Assembly (NCBI RefSeq): GCF_019720915.1
Contig: NZ_JAHKSI010000001.1
Coordinates: 2,542,001 to 2,606,000 of the forward strand
Length of the DNA: 64,000 bases
Reading direction: 5' to 3'
Source: Alkalihalobacillus sp. TS-13
GTDB lineage: Bacteria; Bacillota; Bacilli; Bacillales; Fictibacillaceae
Below the pieces are notes generated by a model that did no database searches, had not been told where the DNA came from, and saw nothing but the letters and a program-made list of their open reading frames with translations. Shown in pieces: positions 8,329 to 16,387 of this stretch; the first letter of the stretch is position 1, and every line of letters starts with the position of its first letter. The position numbers and the translations under genes are program-made.

Positions 8329-8775
8329 ATGCATCCCATATTGAAAAAGATGAATTATAAAAATCAGGCTGAAATCTGGGTGATCAAAGCACCCGCAGAG
8401 TTTGAAGAAACGATGAAGGAAATAGCAGATGAAGTGACAATCATGGAAGACTTGAAAGCTGGAAGCAAAATTCACTTTGTTCTTGTATTCGCTTATGAAA
8501 AGGCAGATGTAGGTCCATTTGTAAAGGAACTCCTGCCTCAACTGGAAGAGGATGCCGTTGTCTGGTTTGCCTATCCGAAGAAAACGTCTAATCAGTACAA
8601 TTCCGACTTGACGAGAGATACAGGATGGCAACCGTTAGGCGATGCTGGTTTCGAAGGTGTCAGACAGGTTGCGATCTGGTCCGCACTACGTTTCCGACAC
8701 GTGGACAATATCAAAACGTTGACACGTAATAAGAAGCTCGCGATGACTGAGCAAGGGATGAAGAGGGAAATCTGA
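8329..8775 (+). CDS. DUF3052-like conserved protein
   Basis: A 148-residue soluble protein of unknown function. It contains FVLVFAYEKADVGPFVKELLP, an AVVWFAYPKKTS strand, the DLTRDTGWQPL segment and GVRQVAIWSALRFR, which I recall as the conserved core of DUF3052-type proteins. The ATG at 8329 follows GAGGAGATCC. It is divergent from the aldehyde dehydrogenase and shares the palindrome at 8239-8265, so the two are probably co-regulated. A terminator follows at 8797. Confidence 0.7.
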   Translation: MHPILKKMNYKNQAEIWVIKAPAEFEETMKEIADEVTIMEDLKAGSKIHFVLVFAYEKADVGPFVKELLPQLEEDAVVWFAYPKKTSNQYNSDLTRDTGWQPLGDAGFEGVRQVAIWSALRFRHVDNIKTLTRNKKLAMTEQGMKREI

Positions 8776-8796
8776 TACGTGTAGTGACATTAATTT

Positions 8797-8824
8797 GGGG
8801 ATGATCCATACGGACCATCCCCTT
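8797..8824. terminator. Terminator between convergent genes
   Basis: GGGGATGATCC and GGACCATCCCC pair around ATAC and are followed by TTATTGTTATTT. It lies between the DUF3052-like gene and floT and may act on both strands. Confidence 0.7.
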
Positions 8825-8828
8825 ATTG

Positions 8829-10403
8829 TTATTTCTCGCTTTTCACATATTCATTTTCTGGTTTTGCTTCGTTTTCGTTGGTAGGGAGACCGTCTCTTTT
8901 ACGGGTGATTTCTCTTGTCAATTCATCAACGCTTGATCGGACGTTCCCTTTTCCAGAGAAGTTTTCAATCAATTCCTTGACGTCTAAGCCGGAAGAAGCC
9001 TTCAATGACTCCTGAAGTGTAGACATCAAGTTTGTGGCATAGCCCGTTACCTTGTTCGCTCCTCCACCTTCACCGCTGCCCGTATCGACGACTGTAATCT
9101 TATCAATATTACCCAGCGGACTTGCAATTTCTTTTGCATAGGAAGGGAGCATATTGATGATCATATCGAGCATCGCTGCTTGACCATATTGTTCAAAAGC
9201 TTCTGCAATCTTCTGTTTCGCTTCCGCTTCTGCAAGACCCTTCAGACGGATGACTTCAGCTGATGATTCACCTTGAGCTCGTTCTGCGTCAGCCTTCGCG
9301 ATACCGTCGATACGGATTTTTTCCGCTTCTGCTCTTGCCATTGATTCAATGCGATATTGTTCTGCATCTGCTGAAGCGATCTGTTTCCGTTTGTCTGCTT
9401 CTGCGGATTGTTCAACAGCATATCGATCTGCGTCCGCCTTCTTTTTGACTTCGGAATCATATTGCTTCTCACGACGGGCGATTTCTTTTTCTTCGAGTTC
9501 GATCTGCTTTTGACGCTCGATGATTTTGATTTGCATTTGATGCTCTGTAACCTCTTGCATCGATCTTGCTTCTTCTAAGTGATAAGCCTGGTCAGCACGG
9601 GCTTTTGCACGGTCCTGCTCTTCACGATATTCCGCTATTTTCAACTGATTGATTTTTTCTGCTTCAGCTACCTCAGTTGCACGTTCCAGCTCGGATTTCT
9701 TCGCATCTTTATCTGCTTCTGCACGTTTGATACGCGTTTCCTTTTCTGCTTCGGCAGTAGCGATATCCGCATCCCGTTTCACCTGAGCGATCCGTGGCTT
9801 ACCGAGTGACTCAAGGTATCCGTTTTTGTCACGGACATCTTTAATTGTGAAGGAGACGATGTTCAGCCCCATTTTCGCAAGATCTTGAGAAGCGACACGT
9901 TGTACTTCTTGCGAGAATTTTTCACGGTTCTTGTAAATTTCTTCGACCGTCATCGATCCGAGAATTGAACGTAAGTGTCCCTCTAGAACTTCACGCGCTT
10001 CATTCTCACGATCACTCTTGGTTTTACCTAAAAATTGTTCCGCGGCCGTAGCGATTTCGCCGATCGATCCGCCGATTTTGATGATCGCTGTACCGTCAGC
10101 CATAACCGGAACACCCTGCTCTGTGTAAACTTCTGGTGTCTGTACATCAATTTTACTCGACAAGAGACTTAACGATTCAGCTTGTTGGAAAACAGGAAGC
10201 ACGAACGTACCGCCCCCGCGGACGATTTTGATTTTATTACCGGCATCATCAATGTTTACGTTCTTTGATCCGAGGTAACTTCCTGTGACGATCAATGCTT
10301 CATCAGGACCCGCTGTACGGTATTTTGAAACGAAAACCCCGATTAAAGCTATCAATAAAAATGCTACGATTCCAATGACAATGAAAAGTGGACTTAGACC
10401 CAT
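8829..10403 (-). CDS. floT: Flotillin (FloT/YuaG)
   Basis: A 524-residue membrane-scaffold protein that organises functional membrane microdomains. An N-terminal hydrophobic hairpin (residues 5-26) is followed by the PHB/SPFH domain (about 30-230), which contains AKMGLNIVSFTIKDVRD. Next comes a long heptad coiled coil with repeated EAEK/ADADR units (about 230-390) and the flotillin C-terminal LDMIINMLPSYAKEIASPL. The start has AAGGAGG 5 bases upstream. It is the last gene of a three-gene operon with nfeD and pspA, as in the yuaF-floT operon of B. subtilis. Confidence 0.95.
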   Translation of the reverse strand: MGLSPLFIVIGIVAFLLIALIGVFVSKYRTAGPDEALIVTGSYLGSKNVNIDDAGNKIKIVRGGGTFVLPVFQQAESLSLLSSKIDVQTPEVYTEQGVPVMADGTAIIKIGGSIGEIATAAEQFLGKTKSDRENEAREVLEGHLRSILGSMTVEEIYKNREKFSQEVQRVASQDLAKMGLNIVSFTIKDVRDKNGYLESLGKPRIAQVKRDADIATAEAEKETRIKRAEADKDAKKSELERATEVAEAEKINQLKIAEYREEQDRAKARADQAYHLEEARSMQEVTEHQMQIKIIERQKQIELEEKEIARREKQYDSEVKKKADADRYAVEQSAEADKRKQIASADAEQYRIESMARAEAEKIRIDGIAKADAERAQGESSAEVIRLKGLAEAEAKQKIAEAFEQYGQAAMLDMIINMLPSYAKEIASPLGNIDKITVVDTGSGEGGGANKVTGYATNLMSTLQESLKASSGLDVKELIENFSGKGNVRSSVDELTREITRKRDGLPTNENEAKPENEYVKSEK

Positions 10404-10427
10404 ATGATCCTCCTTAAAAATGAATTG

Positions 10428-10970
10428 TTACACGTTGAAGGTTTCTTGTTCGTATCGGGTAACGTGCAGAACCCCATCTTTGGTGTCGATGATCAAAATA
10501 TCAGAGCCAGCCTCGATTGGTTCGTTATCCAGACTGACGGCAGACTTAGCGATATTTCCGCTGTTCCCGCTGATCAATACCTCACCATAACCATCAACAG
10601 GAATGGAAATGATGACTTTGCCGATCCGGCCTTGTAAGTCTTCTATCGCATACGTATTGGATTCTTCCGCGGATGAGAGTGGAATCAACACAAATACGTT
10701 CAACAAAGTAACGAATAAGAATGCTAAAAGTGCAGAAACGACCAGGAGGATCCAGCTGTTCATTCCAGTCATGATTTCAAGTAAGTATCCGGATGCATTG
10801 AAAATGGTAAGGAAAGAAAGAATCAATGTCGGGTTGAAGAACGTTTCTGACAAGACCTCGAAAATCCCTTCCAAAACATCGCTCATTAATATATAAATGA
10901 GCGTTAAACATCCTCCGATGATGAGTCCATAGAGATAGAGCGTCTCTATGGGATATCCAAATAACTCCAT
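10428..10970 (-). CDS. yuaF: NfeD-like membrane protein (YuaF)
   Basis: A 180-residue membrane protein with four predicted hydrophobic segments (about residues 10-30, 45-60, 68-85 and 88-110). A C-terminal OB-fold (about 120-175) is typical of short NfeD proteins: GRIGKVIISIPVDGYGEVLI, then GSDILIIDTKDGVLHV. These proteins are encoded beside flotillins and take part in the same membrane platforms. It sits 24 bases upstream of floT and 9 bases downstream of pspA. Confidence 0.9.
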   Translation of the reverse strand: MELFGYPIETLYLYGLIIGGCLTLIYILMSDVLEGIFEVLSETFFNPTLILSFLTIFNASGYLLEIMTGMNSWILLVVSALLAFLFVTLLNVFVLIPLSSAEESNTYAIEDLQGRIGKVIISIPVDGYGEVLISGNSGNIAKSAVSLDNEPIEAGSDILIIDTKDGVLHVTRYEQETFNV

Positions 10971-10979
10971 ATAAATCCC

Positions 10980-11669
10980 CTATTCGATTGTTCCATTTGA
11001 TTGGTTTGCAATTCGTTCTTTCAATAAACGCAGTTCATCGTCCACACTGCTTTTCTTCTCCACTTCCTTCAATTCGGTGTCCAACGTTCTGCTTGATACG
11101 TTAAGGTCCTCACTTGTTTCTGCTTCAGCCTCAAACCTGAACACCTTCTCTTCCATTCGTTTGAAGCCGTTTTTTGAACCTCCGCTATTGTGCATCGCCA
11201 TGGAACGGTTGATGTTTGTGCGTGCTTTAGCAGACTGGGCGCGGGAATTCAATGTGGCTTTCTTCAGTTCCATATCACGAAATTCAGATTTCATTTCAGT
11301 CAGCTTTTCTTTGAGTTCTGCTGCAGTTTTAGAAGCCTCGATGTAGAGGTGCTCTAATTGTTCCGCTTCTTTCTGAAGACGCGATTTATCTTCGAGCGCT
11401 CTTTTCGCCAAATCTTCATTGTCTTCTTGAAGTGCACGGATTGCCTGTTCTTCACGTTTCTTGACCATCGATTGGGTCTCTTTCCATTTCAACTTCAGCA
11501 GTTTTTCTTCTGCCATGATCTTAGCAGTGGCCTTCTCTGCTTCCTGGATATCAGAAGCCATCTCACGTAAATACTGCTCGACCACTTTGATCGGGTCTTC
11601 TGCTTTATCAATCAGGCTGTTCAATTCCGAATTGACGACCGTCTTCACCCGTTTAAAAAGCTCAAACAT
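10980..11669 (-). CDS. pspA: PspA/IM30 family membrane-stress protein
   Basis: A 229-residue ESCRT-III-like protein that coats and protects the cytoplasmic membrane. It begins with the amphipathic MFELFKRVKTVVNSELNSL helix and continues as long coiled-coil helices with EDPIKVVEQYLREM, as in PspA. The stretch from about residue 150 onward is glycine/serine-broken and then acidic. It is the first gene of the operon, behind a consensus SigW-type promoter. Compared with E. coli PspA the length is normal; no PspF-like activator is nearby, which fits sigma-factor control. Confidence 0.92.
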   Translation of the reverse strand: MFELFKRVKTVVNSELNSLIDKAEDPIKVVEQYLREMASDIQEAEKATAKIMAEEKLLKLKWKETQSMVKKREEQAIRALQEDNEDLAKRALEDKSRLQKEAEQLEHLYIEASKTAAELKEKLTEMKSEFRDMELKKATLNSRAQSAKARTNINRSMAMHNSGGSKNGFKRMEEKVFRFEAEAETSEDLNVSSRTLDTELKEVEKKSSVDDELRLLKERIANQSNGTIE

Positions 11670-11728
11670 CTAAATCCCTCCATTTTCTCGAATTTGATCA
11701 GAAACGCTCAATTATACTCACTCTTTAT

Positions 11729-11754
11729 TACGGTTCCTATTGTAAATAGTTTCA
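11729..11754 (-). promoter_or_regulatory. SigW-type ECF promoter of pspA-yuaF-floT
   Basis: On the minus strand TGAAAC (11754-11749), a 16-base spacer and CGTA (11732-11729) match the SigW consensus exactly, 60 bases upstream of the pspA start. Confidence 0.85.
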
Positions 11755-11868
11755 TATATTTGTTAAAAAATGTTTTTCCCTTCGATTACAAGTTGTAGAA
11801 GACGGCACATTTCGTTGAGTATGTTAAAATTTGTATCAATTAGTTGTATTCCTAAATGAGGTGATGAT

Positions 11869-12603
11869 ATGCGTAGTTCGAATCCGAGTTTGAATGATAG
11901 AACGTTCAGTAGATTTCGAGGAAGTGCTTCAGCAGGTAACGCGATGACCATCGGTGGTGCCGTAAACAAGACTTTCATTTTGCTTGTCGTGTTGATGGGT
12001 AGTGCCTTCTATTCATGGAATGAGTATTTTTCAGGCAACATGATACAACACTTATTATGGATCGGGGTGTTGGGCGGTCTTGTGATGGCATTGATCACTG
12101 CTTTTGTTCCGAGGATTTCCCCACTCACCGCTCCTGCTTATGCTTTGTTAGAAGGGCTGGCGATCGGTGCTTTATCTGCAATCTATGAAGCTCAATACAG
12201 CGGCATCACCTTGCAGGCCGCTCTCCTTACGATCAGTACGTTATTAGCAATGCTGCTTTTATATAAGACAGGTATCATAAAAGTTACGAAGAATTTCAGA
12301 AGAGGAGTCATATCTGCGACTATGGGAATTTTCTTTGTTTACTTGATTGATATCATCCTGAGGTTTTTCGGGATGGATGTTCCATTTCTTCATGAAACAG
12401 GCATGGTTGGTATTATCATTTCATTAGTAATCGTCGGAGTGGCTGCCCTGAACCTGGTATTGGATTTTGATTTCATTGAGTCAGGTGCCAGACAGCAGGT
12501 ACCGAAATATATGGAGTGGTATGCTGGGTTTGGGCTATTGGTCACGCTTGTCTGGTTGTATATTGAAATGTTGAGGCTGCTATCGAAAATCAGAAGAAAT
12601 TGA
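11869..12603 (+). CDS. Bax inhibitor-1/YccA family membrane protein
   Basis: A 244-residue integral membrane protein with a polar N-terminal 30 residues followed by seven hydrophobic segments. The family pattern is visible: ALLEGLAIGALSAIYE in the third helix region, FRRGVISATMGIFFVYLID, and VIVGVAALNLVLDFDFIESGA near the C-terminus. The acidic pair DFDFIE resembles the pH-sensing di-aspartyl of bacterial BI-1 proteins. The start has GAGGTGATG upstream. Proteins of this branch (UCP009160-like) have no firm role; a calcium leak activity is known for the related YetJ. Confidence 0.85.
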   Translation: MRSSNPSLNDRTFSRFRGSASAGNAMTIGGAVNKTFILLVVLMGSAFYSWNEYFSGNMIQHLLWIGVLGGLVMALITAFVPRISPLTAPAYALLEGLAIGALSAIYEAQYSGITLQAALLTISTLLAMLLLYKTGIIKVTKNFRRGVISATMGIFFVYLIDIILRFFGMDVPFLHETGMVGIIISLVIVGVAALNLVLDFDFIESGARQQVPKYMEWYAGFGLLVTLVWLYIEMLRLLSKIRRN

Positions 12604-12618
12604 TATGGGGGTCATGTA

Positions 12619-13046
12619 ATGGGAGATTTGAGAGTTGTGCATGCGAAAGCGTGGTTTCATGATGTATTTGGAAAAGGCGAATGGCTCGGTTGGATGAGAT
12701 TGCAGTGGATGAAGTGAGAGTGAATACTGCCGGACGCCATTCAGTCGGAAAACAGGAATTCGTCCAATTTCTGGACTGGTACCGGTCTACGTTTACAAAC
12801 AGTGAATGGGACTTACACGATATCATCGTTGGAGATGAGAAAGTCGTCATCCGGTACACTGGAACAAGCACCTATGCCGGAGGATGGCTCGAGTTGCCTG
12901 CTCGTGACGAACCGGTAAAAGAAACAGGTGTATTGATTTTCGCTTATGAAGGTAATCTGATCAGCGAGATATGGTGCGAATTGAGCGATCTTGAGGTTTA
13001 CAGTGATCTAGGTGGCCTGACTCATATCAAAAATCCGCAAAGCTGA
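12619..13046 (+). pseudogene. SnoaL-like protein, apparently frameshifted
   Basis: The reading starts at ATG 12619 behind GGGGGTC and gives MGDLRVVHAKAWFHDVFGKGE. This is the N-terminal helix expected of a SnoaL/NTF2-like protein. The homologous continuation, MARLDEIAVDEVRVNTAG and onward to 13046, is in another frame that begins at 12681. One extra A near 12680 would join them as FGKGE-MARLDE. The downstream part has the DWYRSTFTNSEWDLHDIIV and YTGTSTYAGGW strands of the fold. A one-base deletion or a sequencing error is most likely; translation of a short form from 12681 is possible but lacks a well-placed ribosome site. Confidence 0.65.
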
Positions 13047-13404
13047 AATGGTTTGGATTAGGCTGTAACGTCGGGCTAGAACCAGCCTTCGATAAAGACT
13101 GACCGACAGTTGTACGTATTAGGGCAGACCGTCTTTTAGCAGGTCAACCCCTAATTATGCCGTTACACAAACGAATAAAACAACAGTCTGTCAAAAATGG
13201 TGAACATATGCGGGATGAAACACAATCACAACCGATATATAATAAAGGCAGTGCTCTATTCAGCGGTGCCAGGCACCGATTGAGAAGCCCTGGTACCATT
13301 GAATTGCTGATCGGTGCCTGGCACACTTTCAAACTCCTTGGGAGAGTAAGCCTCAATTTTGGTGCCTGACACGGAAAGTGCAGTTTAATAAAAGGATGAT
13401 GTAA
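13047..13404. repeat. Intergenic stretch with nested palindrome and GGTGCC repeats
   Basis: No gene is seen. ATTAGGG/CCCTAAT (13118-13155) encloses GACC/GGTC to make a nested inverted repeat. From 13256 to 13376 there are several copies of the GGTGCCTGGCACC-type palindrome in both orientations, matching a second cluster at 20036-20163. Confidence 0.6.
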
Positions 13405-14472
13405 ATGAAGCGTATTTTGTTAACGGGGGGCGGTTCGACTGGCCACGTCGCTGTCAATCTTGCCTTGATCCCTCACTTGAAACGTAATAATTGGGAAATC
13501 CATTATATTGGATCACAGGGTGGAATTGAACGTGAATTGATCGAACATCTCTCTGATGTTACGTATTATCCGATTTCTACAGGAAAACTGCGGAGATACT
13601 TCGATATCAATAACTTTAAAGATCCGTTCCGAGTCATCAAAGGGATCGGTCAGGCGTATCGGATCATCCGGAAGGTGAAGCCGAGTATCGTTTTCTCTAA
13701 AGGGGGCTTCGTTTCAGTGCCTGTAATACTTGCCTCCCGCCTTACGAAAACGCCAGTCATTTCCCACGAGTCTGATATGAGTCCTGGACTTGCGAATAAA
13801 ATTTCAATGCCATTCGCTTCAAAGGTATGCGTGACCTTCCCGGAAACACTCAAACACATTCCAGAAGACAAAGGAATTTTACTCGGGTCCATTGTCCGTG
13901 AAGAATTACGTACAGGTTCGAAACGGAAAGGGCTTCATTTCTGTGATTTCACTGAATCCAAGCCAGTCATCCTCGTAATGGGCGGAAGCCAGGGAGCTAA
14001 GAGGCTTAATGAGGCTGTAAGAAATCTTGTACCGACCTTGACTGAAAATTATCAAATCGTCCATCTCTGCGGAAAAGGGAAAGTCGATGAAACGATCAAT
14101 GTTCATGGATATAGGCAATTTGAGTATATAAAAGATGAGTTACCTGACATTCTCGCTATGACGGATCTCGTCGTCACCCGAGCAGGATCAAACTCGATCT
14201 ATGAATTTCTCGATCTGCAGATTCCGATGATTCTTATACCGCTTCCTCTCAGCCAGAGCCGCGGTGATCAGATCCAAAATGCTGAGTCTTTTAAAAAGCA
14301 AGGCTTTGCTGAAGTGATTCAAGAAGAAGACGTAACTGATGAATCTCTTCAGCAATTGATAGAGAAAACATACAATGAACGCAATCAATATAAAAGAAGT
14401 ATGCAGCGGAGCGAGCAAAGTAATCAACTGGAAAAGCTTTACGGTCTGCTTGATGAGTACAGAAAGCATTAG
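13405..14472 (+). CDS. murG: MurG-like UDP-GlcNAc glycosyltransferase, stand-alone copy
   Basis: A 355-residue peripheral membrane GT-B enzyme. MurG adds GlcNAc to undecaprenyl-PP-MurNAc-pentapeptide (lipid I to lipid II). The N-terminal glycine loop is [16 protein letters not shown], then [13 protein letters not shown] and [12 protein letters not shown]; the C-terminal nucleotide half has [12 protein letters not shown] and [13 protein letters not shown] with [15 protein letters not shown]. The loop GGGSTGHV in place of the usual GGTGGHI marks the variant I recall as the second MurG of B. cereus-group species. No division or cell-wall cluster gene flanks it, so it is likely an accessory paralogue. 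AAGGATG precedes the ATG. Confidence 0.88.
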   Translation: MKRILLTGGGSTGHVAVNLALIPHLKRNNWEIHYIGSQGGIERELIEHLSDVTYYPISTGKLRRYFDINNFKDPFRVIKGIGQAYRIIRKVKPSIVFSKGGFVSVPVILASRLTKTPVISHESDMSPGLANKISMPFASKVCVTFPETLKHIPEDKGILLGSIVREELRTGSKRKGLHFCDFTESKPVILVMGGSQGAKRLNEAVRNLVPTLTENYQIVHLCGKGKVDETINVHGYRQFEYIKDELPDILAMTDLVVTRAGSNSIYEFLDLQIPMILIPLPLSQSRGDQIQNAESFKKQGFAEVIQEEDVTDESLQQLIEKTYNERNQYKRSMQRSEQSNQLEKLYGLLDEYRKH

Positions 14473-14534
14473 AAATAATTGATTTTCCAAGCATTTTTCA
14501 CTAAACTGTTAGTAAGAAAATTTATAGATTTATT

Positions 14535-14652
14535 CCTTAAAGGGGAGTAGCTTGTCACAACGAAGTCGTCATTACAGGCACTATGCCTCGGCTTTGTTGG
14601 CAACGTCCATGTTGTTAGCGAGACCTTTACCAGTATTCTGGTGGTCTCTTTA
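14535..14652 (+). ncRNA. yybP-ykoY (manganese) riboswitch
   Basis: The conserved elements are present in order: CTTAAAGGGGAGTAGC at the 5' end, GTCGTCATTACAG and CAACGTCCATGTTG in the middle, and TTAGCGAGACCTTTACC at the 3' end. AAAGG (14539-14543) can pair with CCTTT (14624-14628) to close the ligand-bound form. GAGACC-TTT-ACCAG can instead pair with CTGGTGGTCTC to make a competing terminator-like hairpin. Members sense Mn2+ and usually control exporters such as MntP or TerC. None is present here. Confidence 0.87.
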
Positions 14653-14657
14653 CGATA

Positions 14658-14692
14658 AACGTGATCACCAATAAAGGTGGTCACGTTTTTGT
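14658..14692 (+). terminator. Strong terminator directly behind the riboswitch
   Basis: AACGTGATCACC and GGTGGTCACGTT pair around AATAAA and are followed by TTTGTT. It is separate from the riboswitch's own hairpin at 14620-14648, so two stem-loops stand in series before the next gene. Confidence 0.85.
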
Positions 14693-14716
14693 TATCCTAT
14701 GAAAGGAGTGGTGAAA

Positions 14717-14830
14717 TTGGGTTTCAAAAAATTGATCAAAGCGTTCATCTTGAAGAAAGGATATAGTGTTGCTAAGAAACATATTATACCGATGGCAAAA
14801 AAAGAATTGAAAAAACGTCGTAAAAGATAA
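14717..14830 (+). CDS. 37-residue basic peptide
   Basis: Translation from TTG 14717, with AAAGGAG 9 bases upstream, gives a 37-residue peptide rich in lysine and arginine. It contains FKKLIKAFILKKGYSVAKK and ends KKELKKRRKR. The N-terminal half could form an amphipathic helix. An in-frame ATG at 14699 overlaps the terminator and has no ribosome site. It lies between the riboswitch and a lipoprotein gene. No family is known to me; a membrane-binding or nucleic-acid-binding role is only a guess from charge. Confidence 0.5.
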   Translation: MGFKKLIKAFILKKGYSVAKKHIIPMAKKELKKRRKR

Positions 14831-14860
14831 ATCAAAACCTTATTGAAAAGGAGAATATTT

Positions 14861-15313
14861 ATGAAAAAATGGTTCCTCTCTCTCACACTCGGTGCGATGT
14901 CAGTTCTCATATTAAGCGGTTGTTCCTTACTCCAAGGAGTCGATGACACCCTTGAGTATGTAAACAGTGCTACTGATTACATTAACACAGCCAAAAGTTT
15001 TGCTGATGAAGCACCAGCATTAGCTGAACGGGCAGCTTCGGACCAGGAATCCCGGGTCGAACTGGAAGAAAGACTCAACCAGATGAAGGAAGATATCGCA
15101 ACATTTAATGAACTGAACCCCCCAGGAATCGCGGAGGGCGTACACGGGAAAATAGTCGGATACAATGACACGCTCGAACAGGGAATTGATGGTTATCTAC
15201 GCAATGTTGAAAATGGGGAAGTAGATCCAAAACTGCTGGAAGACTATGAAATCCTGCAAACAATCAATCAATTGACCAATATCATGGATCAGCTAGAACA
15301 GCTTGGCTCATGA
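14861..15313 (+). CDS. DUF6376-like lipoprotein
   Basis: A 150-residue lipoprotein. The signal peptide ends in LILSGC, a lipobox giving a lipidated cysteine near residue 22. The rest is a helical, acidic domain: VDDTLEYVNSATDYINTAKSF, then ELNPPGIAEGVHGKIVGYND and a C-terminal EILQTINQLTNIMDQLEQL. I recall this pattern as DUF6376 in Bacillus; function is unknown. AAAGGAG precedes the ATG at 14861. It is 30 bases downstream of the basic peptide and so within reach of the riboswitch. Confidence 0.75.
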   Translation: MKKWFLSLTLGAMSVLILSGCSLLQGVDDTLEYVNSATDYINTAKSFADEAPALAERAASDQESRVELEERLNQMKEDIATFNELNPPGIAEGVHGKIVGYNDTLEQGIDGYLRNVENGEVDPKLLEDYEILQTINQLTNIMDQLEQLGS

Positions 15314-15330
15314 TAGACATGATGAAGAGG

Positions 15331-15460
15331 ACTGGGCTGTCCCAAAGTGTCTGAGTCTCTCCGAACTTAACAACATTTTGAGAAAAATCATGGTTTTGAT
15401 TCAAAATGTTGTGTTGGAGGTGTCTGACACTTTTCTTTTAAGACAGCCCCGTCCTTTTTT
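15331..15460 (+). terminator. Very long palindromic terminator, GGGGCTGTC family
   Basis: Outer arms GGGCTGTCCCAAAGTGTCTGA and GTGTCTGACAC...AGACAGCCCC enclose an inner perfect arm pair, AACAACATTTTGA and TCAAAATGTTGTG. The whole structure spans about 120 bases and ends in CCTTTTTTG. It lies between convergent genes. Confidence 0.65.
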
Positions 15461-15475
15461 GATTGATATTCTCAT

Positions 15476-16387
15476 CTAGTTTACAGTGCTGACTTCAAAA
15501 TTCTTGATTTCAATGACATTTGAAGCAACATAATGCTCCTTGCCGATATTGATCAGATGCGGGGGATGTGGTGAAGCTGGAGGGACGATGATTTTCTCCT
15601 GGATCACATCCCGTTGAGTCGGATCGTTTCTTGGAATGGATGAGAGTAGAGACTTTGTATAGGGATGGACAGGATTCCTGTAAATTTCCTCTTTACCGGA
15701 CATTTCCAACATATGTCCTCCATTCAATATACCAACCCGATCGCTCATATGGTGCACAACACTTAAATCATGTGAAATGAAAATGGATGTCAGATTGAAT
15801 TCTTTCTGCAGATCCTTTAATAGATTCAATATTTGTGCCTGCACAGATACGTCTAATGCTGAAACAGGCTCATCAGCAATGATCAGTTTAGGATTCAATA
15901 TCAGTGCACGGGCGATTGCTATCCGTTGTCTTTGACCTCCTGAGAACTCATGGATTGTTTTATGATAGGAGCTTTTGGGAAGCCCTACATTTTCAAGCAT
16001 CTGAAAAGCTCTCTGCGTTCTTTCCCCCTGTGAAAACATCTTCTGTATAACAAGTGGTTCTTCGAGAATGTCCCCTACTTTCAACCGGGGACTAAGAGAT
16101 TCATAGGGATTTTGAAAGATCATCTGGAAATCCTTTCTCATCCCCCTCAATTTTTTACCGGTTAATCTCGTCAGATCGACTCCAGCAAACTTGATAGAAC
16201 CATAGTCAGGAGCCAAGAGCCGAATAATCGTTCTTCCAAGCGTCGTTTTTCCAGACCCTGATTCTCCTACGATACCTAATGTCTCACCTTCGTATACATT
16301 GAAGGTGACCCCTTCAATCGCCTTTTTTATACTTCTGCCATCTTGAAACGAAGTAGAAAGATTTTGGACTTCAACTAATGTTTGCAT
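15476..16387 (-). CDS. Peptide-type ABC transporter ATP-binding protein, OppF-like
   Basis: A 303-residue ATPase subunit. Walker A is GESGSGKTT (about residues 40-48), the signature is FSGGQRQR, and Walker B is LIIADEPVSALD with the H-loop at IFISHDLSVV. The C-terminal region PVHPYTKSLLSSIP is the oligopeptide-family extension. It overlaps the preceding oppD-like gene by 13 bases, implying translational coupling. With the two permeases upstream it makes a complete pump core, but the operon has no substrate-binding protein. The substrate is likely peptides, or nickel or sugars as in other members. Confidence 0.9.
   Translation of the reverse strand: MQTLVEVQNLSTSFQDGRSIKKAIEGVTFNVYEGETLGIVGESGSGKTTLGRTIIRLLAPDYGSIKFAGVDLTRLTGKKLRGMRKDFQMIFQNPYESLSPRLKVGDILEEPLVIQKMFSQGERTQRAFQMLENVGLPKSSYHKTIHEFSGGQRQRIAIARALILNPKLIIADEPVSALDVSVQAQILNLLKDLQKEFNLTSIFISHDLSVVHHMSDRVGILNGGHMLEMSGKEEIYRNPVHPYTKSLLSSIPRNDPTQRDVIQEKIIVPPASPHPPHLINIGKEHYVASNVIEIKNFEVSTVN

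Noticed and set aside
13157..13369. 70-residue reading upstream of murG
   Set aside because: It lies across GGTGCC palindromes, with no supporting ribosome site or homology.
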